DNA of 37,827 bases from a virus. The translations under genes were made by a program, and so were the position numbers. Positions within the stretch are counted from its first letter, which is position 1. Each line of letters begins with the position of its first letter. Under the pieces are notes generated by a model. It did not search any database and was not told where the DNA came from. It was given only the letters and a program-made list of their open reading frames with translations. Shown here one piece after another: positions 18,513-26,688 of this stretch. The stretch spans positions 1 through 37,827 of the IMG/VR virus record IMGVR_UViG_3300007960_006942; one strand, given 5' to 3'.

Positions 18513-18520
18513 TATTTATA
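18513..18520 (-). promoter_or_regulatory. T4-type late promoter box TATAAATA
   Basis: On the minus strand this is a perfect TATAAATA, the T4 late -10 consensus recognised by gp55-holoenzyme. It lies in non-coding DNA directly after the sulfotransferase stop codon and about 70 nt upstream of the first ATG of the operon that contains the gp55-like sigma gene and, further on, the tail genes. I see no -35 element, as expected for a late promoter. Confidence 0.7.
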
Positions 18521-19321
18521 TCACTTTGATCCATTTACCACAGTTCCAAGATTATCTAAGAAAATCTTGTTTATATCTGCTCCTAGAAAATCGGAGAGTC
18601 TTTGAATCTCATCCATATTTCCAGAAAAAAGCTTTTCATAAGATAAGATTGTTAAGTTTTTTATTCCAACTTTCAAATTGTCTGGATTGTAAAAGTCTCT
18701 AACTACTTGCTGCATCTGTCTTCTCTTGACTTCTCTTCTGAGAAAGAAGTCTCTAGATGGGCCTTTTCTTTTCCAACTTGCTACCAGATCTTCTACATCT
18801 CTTGTGACTACTAATACGTCCCACTCATCATCGCCCAATAATTCAAATAAATCTTCATGAGGTATAAGTGAAAACCATTCTGCCGATACGATTATGTCTT
18901 TCTGTCCCTTGAAGTGATTTAAAATATTTTGACAAGTTTGTTTTGGCTGTCTATCGACTTTATGTGAACTTAGATTGCATATTTTATCGCCATCTTCCAA
19001 ATATAATCTTCCTTTATAATTCTCTAAATGTGGAAATACAAGTTTCTGCAAAAAGGTTGTTCCTGTTTTATTATATCCAATATGTAACTTATTCCTTCCT
19101 CCGGAAGAGACTATTTTTGTGTCCTCAGTTGATTCCGGTGTCGGAGGTTGTGGTATGGTTATTTCTGGCTTCTCCGGCGCTGGAGCCGCTGTTAGACTCT
19201 CTGGTACAAGCTCCGGTTCGACTTCTTCTGTTCCTTCTTCAGATTGAGGAGAAGGTTCTTCCTCTTCTACCGGCTCTTCTTTCTTTTCTTTCTCAAATAT
19301 CTTCCATAAATTTTTAAACAT
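18521..19321 (-). CDS. Sulfotransferase-like protein with acidic/proline-rich N-terminal linker
   Basis: This is a 266-residue protein. Residues about 12-75 are low-complexity Glu/Pro/Ser/Thr, so this part is probably disordered. The rest resembles a PAPS-dependent sulfotransferase: 'HIGYNKTGTTFLQK' near residues 80-93 is the 5'-phosphosulfate loop, and 'VVTRDVEDLVASW' near 170-182 fits the 3'-phosphate-binding R...S element. A 'LSYEKLF' strand follows. It would transfer sulfate to a sugar or protein hydroxyl. The gene is flanked on both sides by similar leaders, which suggests a separately inserted cassette. It lies between the sugar cluster and the late operon. The donor and acceptor are not provable from sequence. 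Confidence 0.75.
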   Translation of the reverse strand: MFKNLWKIFEKEKKEEPVEEEEPSPQSEEGTEEVEPELVPESLTAAPAPEKPEITIPQPPTPESTEDTKIVSSGGRNKLHIGYNKTGTTFLQKLVFPHLENYKGRLYLEDGDKICNLSSHKVDRQPKQTCQNILNHFKGQKDIIVSAEWFSLIPHEDLFELLGDDEWDVLVVTRDVEDLVASWKRKGPSRDFFLRREVKRRQMQQVVRDFYNPDNLKVGIKNLTILSYEKLFSGNMDEIQRLSDFLGADINKIFLDNLGTVVNGSK

Positions 19322-19389
19322 ATTGGTTAAAATCCTTTCTACAATAGATTTGTTTCTGCTAGCAAGCTAAAAATAAGTATATATTTAAA
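19322..19389 (-). promoter_or_regulatory. Leader B, similar to leader A, with TTTAAATA box
   Basis: This short spacer precedes the sulfotransferase gene and overlaps the end of the glycosyltransferase gene by a few bases. On the minus strand it reads TTTAAATA (19382-19389, one mismatch to the late box), then TTTTTAGCTTGCTAGCAG, then TTGTAGAAAGGA and the ATG. The order, spacing and much of the sequence match leader A (18446-18509). This suggests that the sulfotransferase gene has its own late-type promoter. Confidence 0.45.
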
Positions 19390-20347
19390 CTTTAGTTCTT
19401 TCCCACATTATGCTTGTGGCATCCAAGACTTCTTTCGAAATAAGATTTTCAATATTTCCTGATTTAAATTTCTTATTAGGATTCGGATCACATTTAAAGT
19501 GAAGCTGCAGGATCTTATTTACTTCTTGAAACCCATTTATATCCTCTATACCATATTCTTGAGAGATTTTTTTAGCCAACGGATCTAGCCACCCCGCCTC
19601 TTTAGAGAGGTTCTGTTTAAGATTTTTAAAACTCCACATCTTATGGGTAACTTTTTGGTTCACGGCGCGACGTGTTTCGTTATCATTTCTAATCTGGAAT
19701 GGTAGCTCTAGAATTTTATGCTTCCCTCTCAAGAGAGTTAAAAAAGTAAAGAATCTGTCATATGCATTTATTTTGTTACGAAGAATGTCATTGTCGGCAA
19801 ACATCTCATGAATTTCTCTCATTATATTCGTGCGAAGAACAGCATGACACAAAGGATAATAAGATTTAACAAAAAACATCTCGATTCTTTCGAGAGCATC
19901 GTCCACATTTCTAGCGTTAATAGCATTATGATATGATAATGATTTTGGATATTTTATACGAATATCATTAGCTTTTCTTGACTGTAGATATGCTCCATCA
20001 CAAGACCCATAATCACTATTTTGCTTTAAAAATTTTATAGATTGAGCTAATGAAGATTTGAGGGTAATATCGTCATCTGGAATATCAACAACGAATTCTT
20101 GTTCGGTATTTGATAGAAGTTCTAGCGTCATATCAAAATAATTAACCTCTGGCTTACGATGGTAATATTCGAATCCATTCGTCTCTACGTAAGATATATT
20201 AGAGTATATTTGACTTGAATGATCGAGTATTACGTTTCTAACTCCTGGCATACGAGCGTACATATCAATCACTTTTTTTAAATTATACTGCCGATTTTGA
20301 CATCTATGAATTATCAAAAGATCTTTCTCTGCTGTAGTGTCATTCAT
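19385..20347 (-). CDS. Glycosyltransferase, TIGR00180/GT2-like
   Basis: I place the start at ATG 20347 (MNDTTAEKDLLII), which overlaps the rmlB stop (ATGAATGA). The frame can be extended four codons to a TTG, but that start has no advantage. The result is 320 residues. The N-terminal 'LLIIHRCQNRQYNLKKVI' and the acidic 'DIPDDDIT' at about 88-95 fit a GT-A fold with a DxD-like metal site, as in the TIGR00180 glycosyltransferase group. A C-terminal helical part follows. It sits directly after RmlB and could use a dTDP-sugar. The acceptor is unknown. Confidence 0.75.
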   Translation of the reverse strand: MNDTTAEKDLLIIHRCQNRQYNLKKVIDMYARMPGVRNVILDHSSQIYSNISYVETNGFEYYHRKPEVNYFDMTLELLSNTEQEFVVDIPDDDITLKSSLAQSIKFLKQNSDYGSCDGAYLQSRKANDIRIKYPKSLSYHNAINARNVDDALERIEMFFVKSYYPLCHAVLRTNIMREIHEMFADNDILRNKINAYDRFFTFLTLLRGKHKILELPFQIRNDNETRRAVNQKVTHKMWSFKNLKQNLSKEAGWLDPLAKKISQEYGIEDINGFQEVNKILQLHFKCDPNPNKKFKSGNIENLISKEVLDATSIMWERTKV

Positions 20348-21278
20348 AACTTTTTTCAATCGTATGTGCTATCTGACTAATAGTATCGTGTTGCATTCTG
20401 AAACCGATGTTGTTCAGTTTATCTGGGCATACAGAATACCTAAAATCATGTCCCGCACGATCAGGAATATTTTCAATACTTAAAGAAAAATCCTTACCCA
20501 TCATAGAGCATATTTGTTTAATAATCTCGATATTTTCCATTTCACAGCCGCTAGATACATTATATACATCATTCACCGGAGCATGTTCTAATACGAACAA
20601 TATTGCCTCCGCAGTGTATTTGACGTATGTCCATTCTCTAACTTGTTTTCCATCACCATAAACAGGAACTTTATTTCCAGATTTTAAATTGCGAATAACT
20701 GTCGGTAATAACTTTTCATCGTGCTGGCGCGGACCAAAATTGTTAGATGGTCTCACCATTTTATACTCTATTCCATATGTGTTCGCATATGCTCTGATAA
20801 GATGTTCAGATGCAGCTTTAGTAGCCGAATAAGGATTACGAGGCTCTAAAGGAGAATCCTCCCGAAACGACCCTTTCCGTATTTCACCATAAACCTCGTC
20901 TGTAGAAATATGTAGAAGTTTAGTTTTTAGCTCTCGACCCACCTCCAAAAGAGATTTAACACCCTCAATGTTAGATCTGATAAAAGCAGTGCAATCGATG
21001 ATTGATTTATCAACATGGGTTTCGGCTGCCAAATTAATGATCCAGTCAATATTATATTTTTGAACCAACAATTTGATCTCTGTGTTGTCACATATGTCCA
21101 TCTCATAAAAGGTAAAATTTTCATTGTTTAAGCATTCTTTAATATTTGATCTTCGTGCTGCGTATGTCATGGCGTCAACGCCGACCACTCGATAACCAGC
21201 ATCCAAAAATCTTTCTGCTGTGTGGCTCCCTATAAATCCAGCACAGCCTGTTATCATCACACTTTTGCTTCTACCCAT
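20340..21278 (-). CDS. rmlB: dTDP-glucose 4,6-dehydratase
   Basis: This is a 312-residue extended short-chain dehydrogenase. It shows the NAD-binding 'GCAGFIGSHTAERFLDAGY' motif, 'NLAAETHVDKSI', the active-site 'ISTDEVYG' (Thr-Asp-Glu) and 'YSATKAASE' (the YxxxK pair). 'RPSNNFGPRQHDEKLLPT' is also diagnostic for RmlB. It converts dTDP-glucose to dTDP-4-keto-6-deoxyglucose. It is slightly shorter than bacterial RmlB (about 350). The ATG overlaps the rmlA stop by 8 nt behind an AAGAGGAAAA ribosome site, so the first two pathway steps are translated together. Confidence 0.92.
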   Translation of the reverse strand: MGRSKSVMITGCAGFIGSHTAERFLDAGYRVVGVDAMTYAARRSNIKECLNNENFTFYEMDICDNTEIKLLVQKYNIDWIINLAAETHVDKSIIDCTAFIRSNIEGVKSLLEVGRELKTKLLHISTDEVYGEIRKGSFREDSPLEPRNPYSATKAASEHLIRAYANTYGIEYKMVRPSNNFGPRQHDEKLLPTVIRNLKSGNKVPVYGDGKQVREWTYVKYTAEAILFVLEHAPVNDVYNVSSGCEMENIEIIKQICSMMGKDFSLSIENIPDRAGHDFRYSVCPDKLNNIGFRMQHDTISQIAHTIEKSYE

Positions 21279-22161
21279 TATTTTCCTCTTCTTCTACCAG
21301 CTTTAACAAATAACGTCCATAATCGCTATTTTTTTGTTTTTTGGCGATCGCATGTAACTGATCAAATCCAATAAATCCTTTTTTAAAGGCAATTTCTTCT
21401 AAACAAGCAATCTTGACGCCTTGACGGCACTCTATGGTTTTTACAAAGTTGGATGCATCAAATAGAGCTTCCGGGGATCCAGAATCGTACCACGCAAAAC
21501 CTCGACCTAATAACTGTAATCTTATTTTTTTATGGTTTAAGTACAATCGGTTTACGTCAGTTATTTCTTTTTCTCCGCGATCAGATGGTAAGATGCTTTT
21601 TGATATATTAACCACTGTGTTGTCATACATGTACAATCCAACTACAGCAATATTCGATCGGGGAGATTTCGGTTTTTCAATAATCTTATTAAGAATGCCA
21701 CTTTTGCTTAAGTAAGCTACTCCATAATCTTGCGGGTTGTTTACAGCATGGCCATAAATAAGAGCCCCTCCGTTATGTTTGATATGATTTATATTTTCTT
21801 CAAGTGTGATTCCTAAGTTATTTCCATAAAAGATATTATCTCCTAAGATTAAACATACATCATCTCCAGCAATAAAGTCTTCTCCGATTAGAAATGCCTC
21901 TGCGATACCCCCTGGGTGCTCTTGAATTCTATACTCTATTTCTAGTCCAAGTTGGGAACCGTCGCCAAATAACTCTTTAAAAGAGTTCAAATCTTTGTTT
22001 TTACAAATGATTAAAATTTCTCGAATACCACCCCACATTAAAGTAGATAATGGGTAATAAATGAGTGGCTTGTTGTATACCGGCAATAATTGTTTCGTAA
22101 CTCCAATCGTTATTGGGTTTAATCGCGTTCCGGAGCCTCCAGCCAATATAATGCCTTTCAT
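21271..22161 (-). CDS. rmlA: Glucose-1-phosphate thymidylyltransferase
   Basis: This 296-residue protein has the usual RmlA length. The nucleotide-binding start 'MKGIILAGGSGTRLNPIT' and 'KQLLPVYNKPLIYYPLS' are diagnostic. So are 'LILGDNIFYG', 'NPQDYGVAY' and 'EKPKSPRSNIAVVGLYMYD'. It joins glucose-1-phosphate to dTTP to give dTDP-glucose. The ATG overlaps the stop of the upstream aminotransferase gene by 4 nt. The next gene, rmlB, uses its product. Confidence 0.95.
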   Translation of the reverse strand: MKGIILAGGSGTRLNPITIGVTKQLLPVYNKPLIYYPLSTLMWGGIREILIICKNKDLNSFKELFGDGSQLGLEIEYRIQEHPGGIAEAFLIGEDFIAGDDVCLILGDNIFYGNNLGITLEENINHIKHNGGALIYGHAVNNPQDYGVAYLSKSGILNKIIEKPKSPRSNIAVVGLYMYDNTVVNISKSILPSDRGEKEITDVNRLYLNHKKIRLQLLGRGFAWYDSGSPEALFDASNFVKTIECRQGVKIACLEEIAFKKGFIGFDQLHAIAKKQKNSDYGRYLLKLVEEEENNG

Positions 22162-23081
22162 ACCATCCAGCCTCTAACATGCTTCACTACATCCTGTAAA
22201 TTTTTCTTTGTTAACTTTTCATTAAAAGGAATGCTTAAAGTGCTTTTTTCTATTTTCTCAGATCGAGGGCAGTCTGACTCGCTTATTGTTCCGTATACTG
22301 GATGAAGATGCATGGCAGCATAATGTATTCCACACGAAATGCCTACTTCCTCCAAAGCCGCGATAACTTCTGCATTATTAGACACTTCAATCCTGTATAG
22401 ATGGTCGCTATTGTTGTTTAGACCAAGCTCTGTGTTATAGAAGTCTCGTACATACTCTAGATGTTCCAATTTATTAGGAAGCTTCTTTAGATTCTCGGCT
22501 GCGATAGCAGCCTGGAAAGAATTGAGATACATCTTCCACCCCGGAAACTTTATACGACGATCCCAATTATTATGATTATAACTCATACCATTCATCACAG
22601 CTTCTTTAAAATAGGAAATCTTTTCATAGTCATTTGATACTATCATACCACCATCCAAACTTCCCACCGGCTTAGTCGGATAAAAACTAAAAAGCATTAG
22701 ATCATTAGGGTTTGCTTCCAGTTGGAACTGGTTTGGTTTAACTTTTTGAGCAGAATCAATCACTTTATAGTCAGCAAACTCGTGTAAGATATATGAATCT
22801 CCTACCCAGTCAACATTATCAACAAAATTAATCGTATTACCGGCATTGTACAAAGCATTTAATACTACTGGTGGGATTATACTAGGAACATTTACTTTTA
22901 TATTTTTGTTCAAGAAGATGAGAAAAATTGCACTCGTTGCGCTATTAACAGAACAAGCATATCTTGCCCCCACATACTCAGCGAACGACTCTTCAAATTT
23001 CAATACACCCGAATCATGCAAGGCATGATCGAATTTGGAAGTGTCAATCACATAGTTTTCTATGTTAAATAACGGTATCAT
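22158..23081 (-). CDS. DegT/DnrJ/EryC1-family sugar aminotransferase, short form
   Basis: This 307-residue protein is shorter than the 360-400 usual in the family. PLP-site features are present: 'VIDSAQKV' (Asp109, pyridine nitrogen) and 'FSFYPTKPVGSLDGG' with Lys137 as the likely Schiff-base lysine. The N-terminal entry helix region is abbreviated. It would transaminate a keto-sugar nucleotide. It is adjacent to rmlA, 11 nt after the larger aminotransferase and with only a distant ribosome site. Whether it is a true aminotransferase with its own substrate or a partner of the larger enzyme is open. Confidence 0.82.
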   Translation of the reverse strand: MIPLFNIENYVIDTSKFDHALHDSGVLKFEESFAEYVGARYACSVNSATSAIFLIFLNKNIKVNVPSIIPPVVLNALYNAGNTINFVDNVDWVGDSYILHEFADYKVIDSAQKVKPNQFQLEANPNDLMLFSFYPTKPVGSLDGGMIVSNDYEKISYFKEAVMNGMSYNHNNWDRRIKFPGWKMYLNSFQAAIAAENLKKLPNKLEHLEYVRDFYNTELGLNNNSDHLYRIEVSNNAEVIAALEEVGISCGIHYAAMHLHPVYGTISESDCPRSEKIEKSTLSIPFNEKLTKKNLQDVVKHVRGWMV

Positions 23082-23092
23082 AGTATTATGTT

Positions 23093-24220
23093 TTATTTTC
23101 CTTTCTTGATCAATACCTTGCGAATACCATCAGAAATAAATTTTAACTGATCATCTGTAAGATTGGCAGCGCCCGGGAGATTGATACCTCTAGATGATAC
23201 ATCATAGGCTATATTATTTTTATGATTATATACATTTTCAAGCTCAAACGCTGGAATACTTGATAATGGGTAAAAGAAAGGGCGAGATGGAACTCCGATT
23301 TCAGACAAGGCTGCCATAAGTTCATGCTTGTTTAAGTTATATTCCTGACCAACCACCATCCCGGTGATCCAAGCACTATTAAAAACATTTTCCGGTTCAT
23401 GATTAAATTGTACATCTAGATCCGACAACTCATTTCGATAAAATTCATAATGATGTCGTTGGATTTTAACCAATTCCTCAATACGCCGGAACTGCGCTAA
23501 TCCCAGCGCTGCTTGTACATTGAACGGCATATATTTATAGGCAACCATTTCATTAAAATACGGTTTCGTCGTTGGTCGGCGCCCATGATCACGGAGAGGA
23601 ACGCATTTTTCATATAAGTCAACATCATCCGTTAATAGCATTCCCCCCTCACCGGTTGTCATAGTTTTAGTATTGTGAAAACTGAAAGTTGATGCTATTC
23701 CAAAACTTCCGGCGCGTTGGCCATTATAGATTGTTCCTAAAGCTTCTGCTGCATCTTCGATTAGGAATAGACCATTATCATCACATATCTTTTGAATCTC
23801 ATTAATTTCAGGCATACTACCAAATAAATCTACGGCTATAATTCCTTTTGTATTTGACGTGATAGAGGCTTTGATGGATTCAACACTAATACACCAACTT
23901 TGAGGATCAATATCGCAAAAAATTGGAGTTGCGCCGCACTGCACAACTGGTGACACCGATGCAATCCATGTACATTCTGGCACCAGAATCTCATCGCCAG
24001 GGCCGATATCAAGGGCTGCTAGAACAAGATGTAAACTCGTAGTACAGTTTGGCGTCATTAAAGCATATTTTCGTCCATGATAATCTGCAAACTCTTGTTG
24101 AAGTTTTTCACAATAGTAATATTTGTCTTCATACCATCCATTTTTTAGAGCATCAACAACATATTCTATCTCCAAATCGCCAACGTCGGCGCCGGCCATA
24201 TAGATTTTATCCATTTTCAT
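23093..24220 (-). CDS. DegT/DnrJ/EryC1-family sugar-nucleotide aminotransferase
   Basis: The ATG at 24220 with AAGGA 8 nt upstream gives 375 residues; the frame is open further upstream to 24268 but without a better start. The family features are complete: 'TPNCTTSLHLVLAAL', 'GDEILVPECTWIAS', 'LIEDAAEALG' (Asp156) and 'FSFHNTKTMTTGEGG' with Lys185 forming the PLP Schiff base, then 'YKYMPFNVQAALG'. It resembles perosamine-synthase/PseC/FdtB-type enzymes. With the ketoisomerase and RmlA/B in the same cluster it could put the 3-amino group on a dTDP-3-keto-6-deoxyhexose. The substrate is inference. Confidence 0.88.
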   Translation of the reverse strand: MKMDKIYMAGADVGDLEIEYVVDALKNGWYEDKYYYCEKLQQEFADYHGRKYALMTPNCTTSLHLVLAALDIGPGDEILVPECTWIASVSPVVQCGATPIFCDIDPQSWCISVESIKASITSNTKGIIAVDLFGSMPEINEIQKICDDNGLFLIEDAAEALGTIYNGQRAGSFGIASTFSFHNTKTMTTGEGGMLLTDDVDLYEKCVPLRDHGRRPTTKPYFNEMVAYKYMPFNVQAALGLAQFRRIEELVKIQRHHYEFYRNELSDLDVQFNHEPENVFNSAWITGMVVGQEYNLNKHELMAALSEIGVPSRPFFYPLSSIPAFELENVYNHKNNIAYDVSSRGINLPGAANLTDDQLKFISDGIRKVLIKKGK

Positions 24221-24236
24221 CCTACAGTTCCTTATC

Positions 24237-24875
24237 TTATTTCTGCAGTGGGCGCGCTGGATTGCCAACCCAAATATCTTTATCTGGTATGTTGCGAGTC
24301 ACCACCGATCCAGCGCCTGCAATAGATGATTTTCCAAGCTCAAGTCTTGGCAATATGGTTGCATTTGCTCCTATCCAAGCATCTTTACCAACTTCTACAT
24401 TGCCACATAAGGTTGCACCTGGGGCTATTTCTACGCCGTCGTTCAATATACAATCGTGGTCAACAATGCTATTTGTATTAAGAATACAAAAATTACCTAT
24501 TTTCACATTCGTTCCCACGTAGCTCCTAGCATGAATCTGGCATCCTAGACCGATTTTGGCACTGTCCTCTATATACGCTGTATCATGTATTAGAGTTAGT
24601 GGAGTTAAACCATCAGCGCTCAATTTTTGATAAAGCATACAACGGGCAGCTGCAGATGGGTTTCCTATAGTTATAGCAAAAGCATATTCTTTATAATCCG
24701 GCGTATTTCTTTTCCATCTTTCGTAGCACAACTTCCCATGATAAAAATCCACATCTTTAAACGGAGGTTCGATTGAGTTTGTATCATCAAGAACTACCTT
24801 AAGATCACCAATTTTTTCAGCTATTGGTCGCATCACTTTAGATTGTCCAGTTCCACCATAAAACAATATTTTCAC
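24237..24875 (-). CDS. PglD/NeuD-like hexapeptide acyltransferase
   Basis: This is a 212-residue protein. The N-terminal 'KILFYGGTGQSKVM' is the small Rossmann-like domain of PglD/NeuD proteins. The C-terminal half is a left-handed beta-helix of hexapeptide repeats ('IEDSAKIGLGCQIHARSYVG'), with the 'NSIVDHDC' segment that carries the catalytic His and the closing 'VVTRNIPDKDIWVGNPAR'. It would N- or O-acetylate an amino or nonulosonate sugar. It starts with GTG, overlapping the stop of the oxygenase gene (GTGA), and lies just before the main aminotransferase gene, as expected for the acetyl step on the new amino group. Confidence 0.88.
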   Translation of the reverse strand: MKILFYGGTGQSKVMRPIAEKIGDLKVVLDDTNSIEPPFKDVDFYHGKLCYERWKRNTPDYKEYAFAITIGNPSAAARCMLYQKLSADGLTPLTLIHDTAYIEDSAKIGLGCQIHARSYVGTNVKIGNFCILNTNSIVDHDCILNDGVEIAPGATLCGNVEVGKDAWIGANATILPRLELGKSSIAGAGSVVTRNIPDKDIWVGNPARPLQK

Positions 24876-25543
24876 TTAAACTCCAAATCATATCTAAATT
24901 GAGCTTTTACTTGATCATGATCATCTTCATTGGGATCTACAATAGACCAATACATAACTCCCAATGTTTTGCGATCTAAGCCTTTAGTTATTTCTGGTAG
25001 GCCGTGCCATGAGTTTTTAGAACACTTGAAGACATTAAGCCGATTAAATTTATAAGGAATGCGAGCATGTTTTTTATCTCCATCATGTATAAGTAAATCA
25101 AACGATTCATCGTATTCTTCAGAGATGCATAATATAGCACTATACTCTCTTTTCCACCTAGGTCTTAATCCATGAGCAGAAGCATCTACATGCATTCCAA
25201 GATATCCTCCTTGTCCATTGCTATTTGGAGTAAGCATCATCCCTCCTCCATAATGGGTTGTATCCGGAAAAGCTTTTGTATTAAAATCAGAGAATATTTT
25301 ATTTGGATCAAAATGAGTAGCTATATAATCTAAAACCATCAATGCTTCAGGTGTTGACTGCCTTGGAATCTTAGAACAATATTGTACTTGACCACTTTCA
25401 CTCTCGTACCTTACCCATTCATCAGGCGACAGTGAATCAAAACTAGCTGCTGCAGCTCGAACCAATGCCTCAGAAGGTATAAAATTATCTATTGAAACAG
25501 CTGGGAACGGTGAGTCAATTCTATGTATTTTCTTGTTTATCAT
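24872..25543 (-). CDS. 2-oxoglutarate/Fe(II)-dependent oxygenase-like protein
   Basis: This is a 223-residue protein. The facial triad of the prolyl-4-hydroxylase-like fold is visible: 'GMHVDAS' with His118 and Asp120, and 'NSWHGLPEI' with His180, followed by 'RKTLGVMYWS' (Arg191 as likely 2-oxoglutarate ligand). Between them lies 'REYSAILCISEEYDESF', the usual strand pair. It could hydroxylate a sugar or lipid in the cluster. The ATG lies 23 nt inside the 3' end of the methyltransferase gene and the stop overlaps the acetyltransferase start. The substrate is unknown. Confidence 0.8.
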   Translation of the reverse strand: MINKKIHRIDSPFPAVSIDNFIPSEALVRAAAASFDSLSPDEWVRYESESGQVQYCSKIPRQSTPEALMVLDYIATHFDPNKIFSDFNTKAFPDTTHYGGGMMLTPNSNGQGGYLGMHVDASAHGLRPRWKREYSAILCISEEYDESFDLLIHDGDKKHARIPYKFNRLNVFKCSKNSWHGLPEITKGLDRKTLGVMYWSIVDPNEDDHDQVKAQFRYDLEFK

Positions 25544-26276
25544 CGCAATACTTACAGTTATCGCCCTTCTGTATAAAACACATTCCCTTGTAAAATGAGA
25601 TCCCTTCCACGTTTAGATCAAAATAAGTAGCGTCCGTTTTGTCATGCGGAGGTATACCCACATACTCTTTTCGGTCCCCTTTATAAAATCGATAATTAAT
25701 ATTATCCACAAGATTCTTCATTACCTCAATAGTTGCCGTTTCCCTAAGAAGACCGCCACCATATTGAGCCCAGTAAGAGGTGCCTAAATCCTCAATCACA
25801 TACACACCACCGTCTTTATTGAGAGCATTAACAAAAAGATAATTAAAACTAATCTGGTGATGTTCCATAACATGGCTGGCGTCATCAATAATAATGTCAA
25901 AAGGACCCGCTTCTTTGGCGATTCTTTCTAGCAGTTCTACATCTGACTGGTCTCCTATAAACACTTCAATATCTTCATGATTAAAGTCTACTAACGGTTC
26001 CGGATTATACTCCAATCCAAAAATTTTACTATTCGGAAAATATTCCTTCCACATTAGAAGGGAGTCTCCATTTTTTACACCAATTTCTAATATTCGAAGT
26101 CTTTGGTTTCGACGTTCATTAAAGTGTTTTGCATACCATTCGCAATATCGAGCACATTCTGGGTCATAAACTTTAGAACTATGAGTATGACTAGCGATCC
26201 GCTCCAAATCATTGATGGAATTAGAAAAATATAATTTAACTTCCTCTGGCGTGTGCCATCTGTTAAGTCTGCTCAT
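25521..26276 (-). CDS. SAM-dependent methyltransferase, sugar O-methyltransferase-like
   Basis: I choose ATG 26276 with AAGGAG 8 nt upstream, giving 251 residues; the frame is open to 26300 but only through non-ATG codons. The class I SAM motif is 'LRILEIGVKNGDSLLMW', followed by 'IFGLEYNPEP'. 'DIIIDDASHVMEHHQIS' and 'GGVYVIEDLGTSYW' place it with the cephalosporin-hydroxylase/macrocin-O-methyltransferase-type group that methylates sugar hydroxyls. A CxxC pair sits at the very C-terminus. The start overlaps the ketoisomerase gene by 14 nt. Confidence 0.82.
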   Translation of the reverse strand: MSRLNRWHTPEEVKLYFSNSINDLERIASHTHSSKVYDPECARYCEWYAKHFNERRNQRLRILEIGVKNGDSLLMWKEYFPNSKIFGLEYNPEPLVDFNHEDIEVFIGDQSDVELLERIAKEAGPFDIIIDDASHVMEHHQISFNYLFVNALNKDGGVYVIEDLGTSYWAQYGGGLLRETATIEVMKNLVDNINYRFYKGDRKEYVGIPPHDKTDATYFDLNVEGISFYKGMCFIQKGDNCKYCDDKQENT

Positions 26277-26688
26277 TCCTATACTCCTTAAATTGTTCAA
26301 AGCTCTCTATATAATCATTTCGATTATAAAGCGTGTTAGATAATACCAACAATATTGTATCATGAGTGATGTATATTTGTTCATCCCAAATTTCATTAGG
26401 AATATATAATCCAGTGGACGAAGAGTTTAAAACAGTCTCTTTAAAATTATTTCCATCTGAGCAAATAACTTTACATTCTCCGTTAAGACATATTAGTAGT
26501 TGCTCTGTTGTCTTATGCGCATGTCCTCCTCTTCTTTCTTGATCCGGGACTCCGTACACATAAAATACTCTTCTTATATTAAATGGTATTTCAGATTCTT
26601 CTAAAGCAACCAGATTTCCTCTTCTGCTTGTATTCGGATTTAACTTAACTAATTTTACATCGCTTAGGCTTTTCATATACTTACTCAT
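26263..26688 (-). CDS. dTDP-4-keto-6-deoxyglucose 3,4-ketoisomerase, FdtA/QdtA-like (WxcM cupin)
   Basis: This 141-residue cupin has the right length for FdtA/QdtA. Family features are clear: 'SRRGNLVALEESEIPFNIRRVFYVY', 'RRGGHAHKTTEQLLICLNGECKV' with the catalytic HAH pair, and 'VLSNTLYNRNDYI'. At the 'WHEM' position of homologues it has 'WDEQ'. It would shift the keto group of dTDP-4-keto-6-deoxyglucose from C4 to C3, ready for 3-amination. Whether it gives the galacto (Fuc3N) or gluco (Qui3N) form cannot be told. The start lacks a ribosome site of its own and overlaps the end of a 15-codon mini-ORF, so translation is probably coupled. Confidence 0.87.
   Translation of the reverse strand: MSKYMKSLSDVKLVKLNPNTSRRGNLVALEESEIPFNIRRVFYVYGVPDQERRGGHAHKTTEQLLICLNGECKVICSDGNNFKETVLNSSSTGLYIPNEIWDEQIYITHDTILLVLSNTLYNRNDYIESFEQFKEYRNEQT

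Noticed and set aside
23532-23539. Perfect TATAAATA on the minus strand within the aminotransferase gene
   Set aside because: It falls on codons for the conserved YKYMPF segment and is not near a gene start, so coding constraint explains it.
24049-24522. Plus-strand open frame of about 157 codons
   Set aside because: It spans two well-recognised minus-strand genes (aminotransferase and acetyltransferase); shadow frame.
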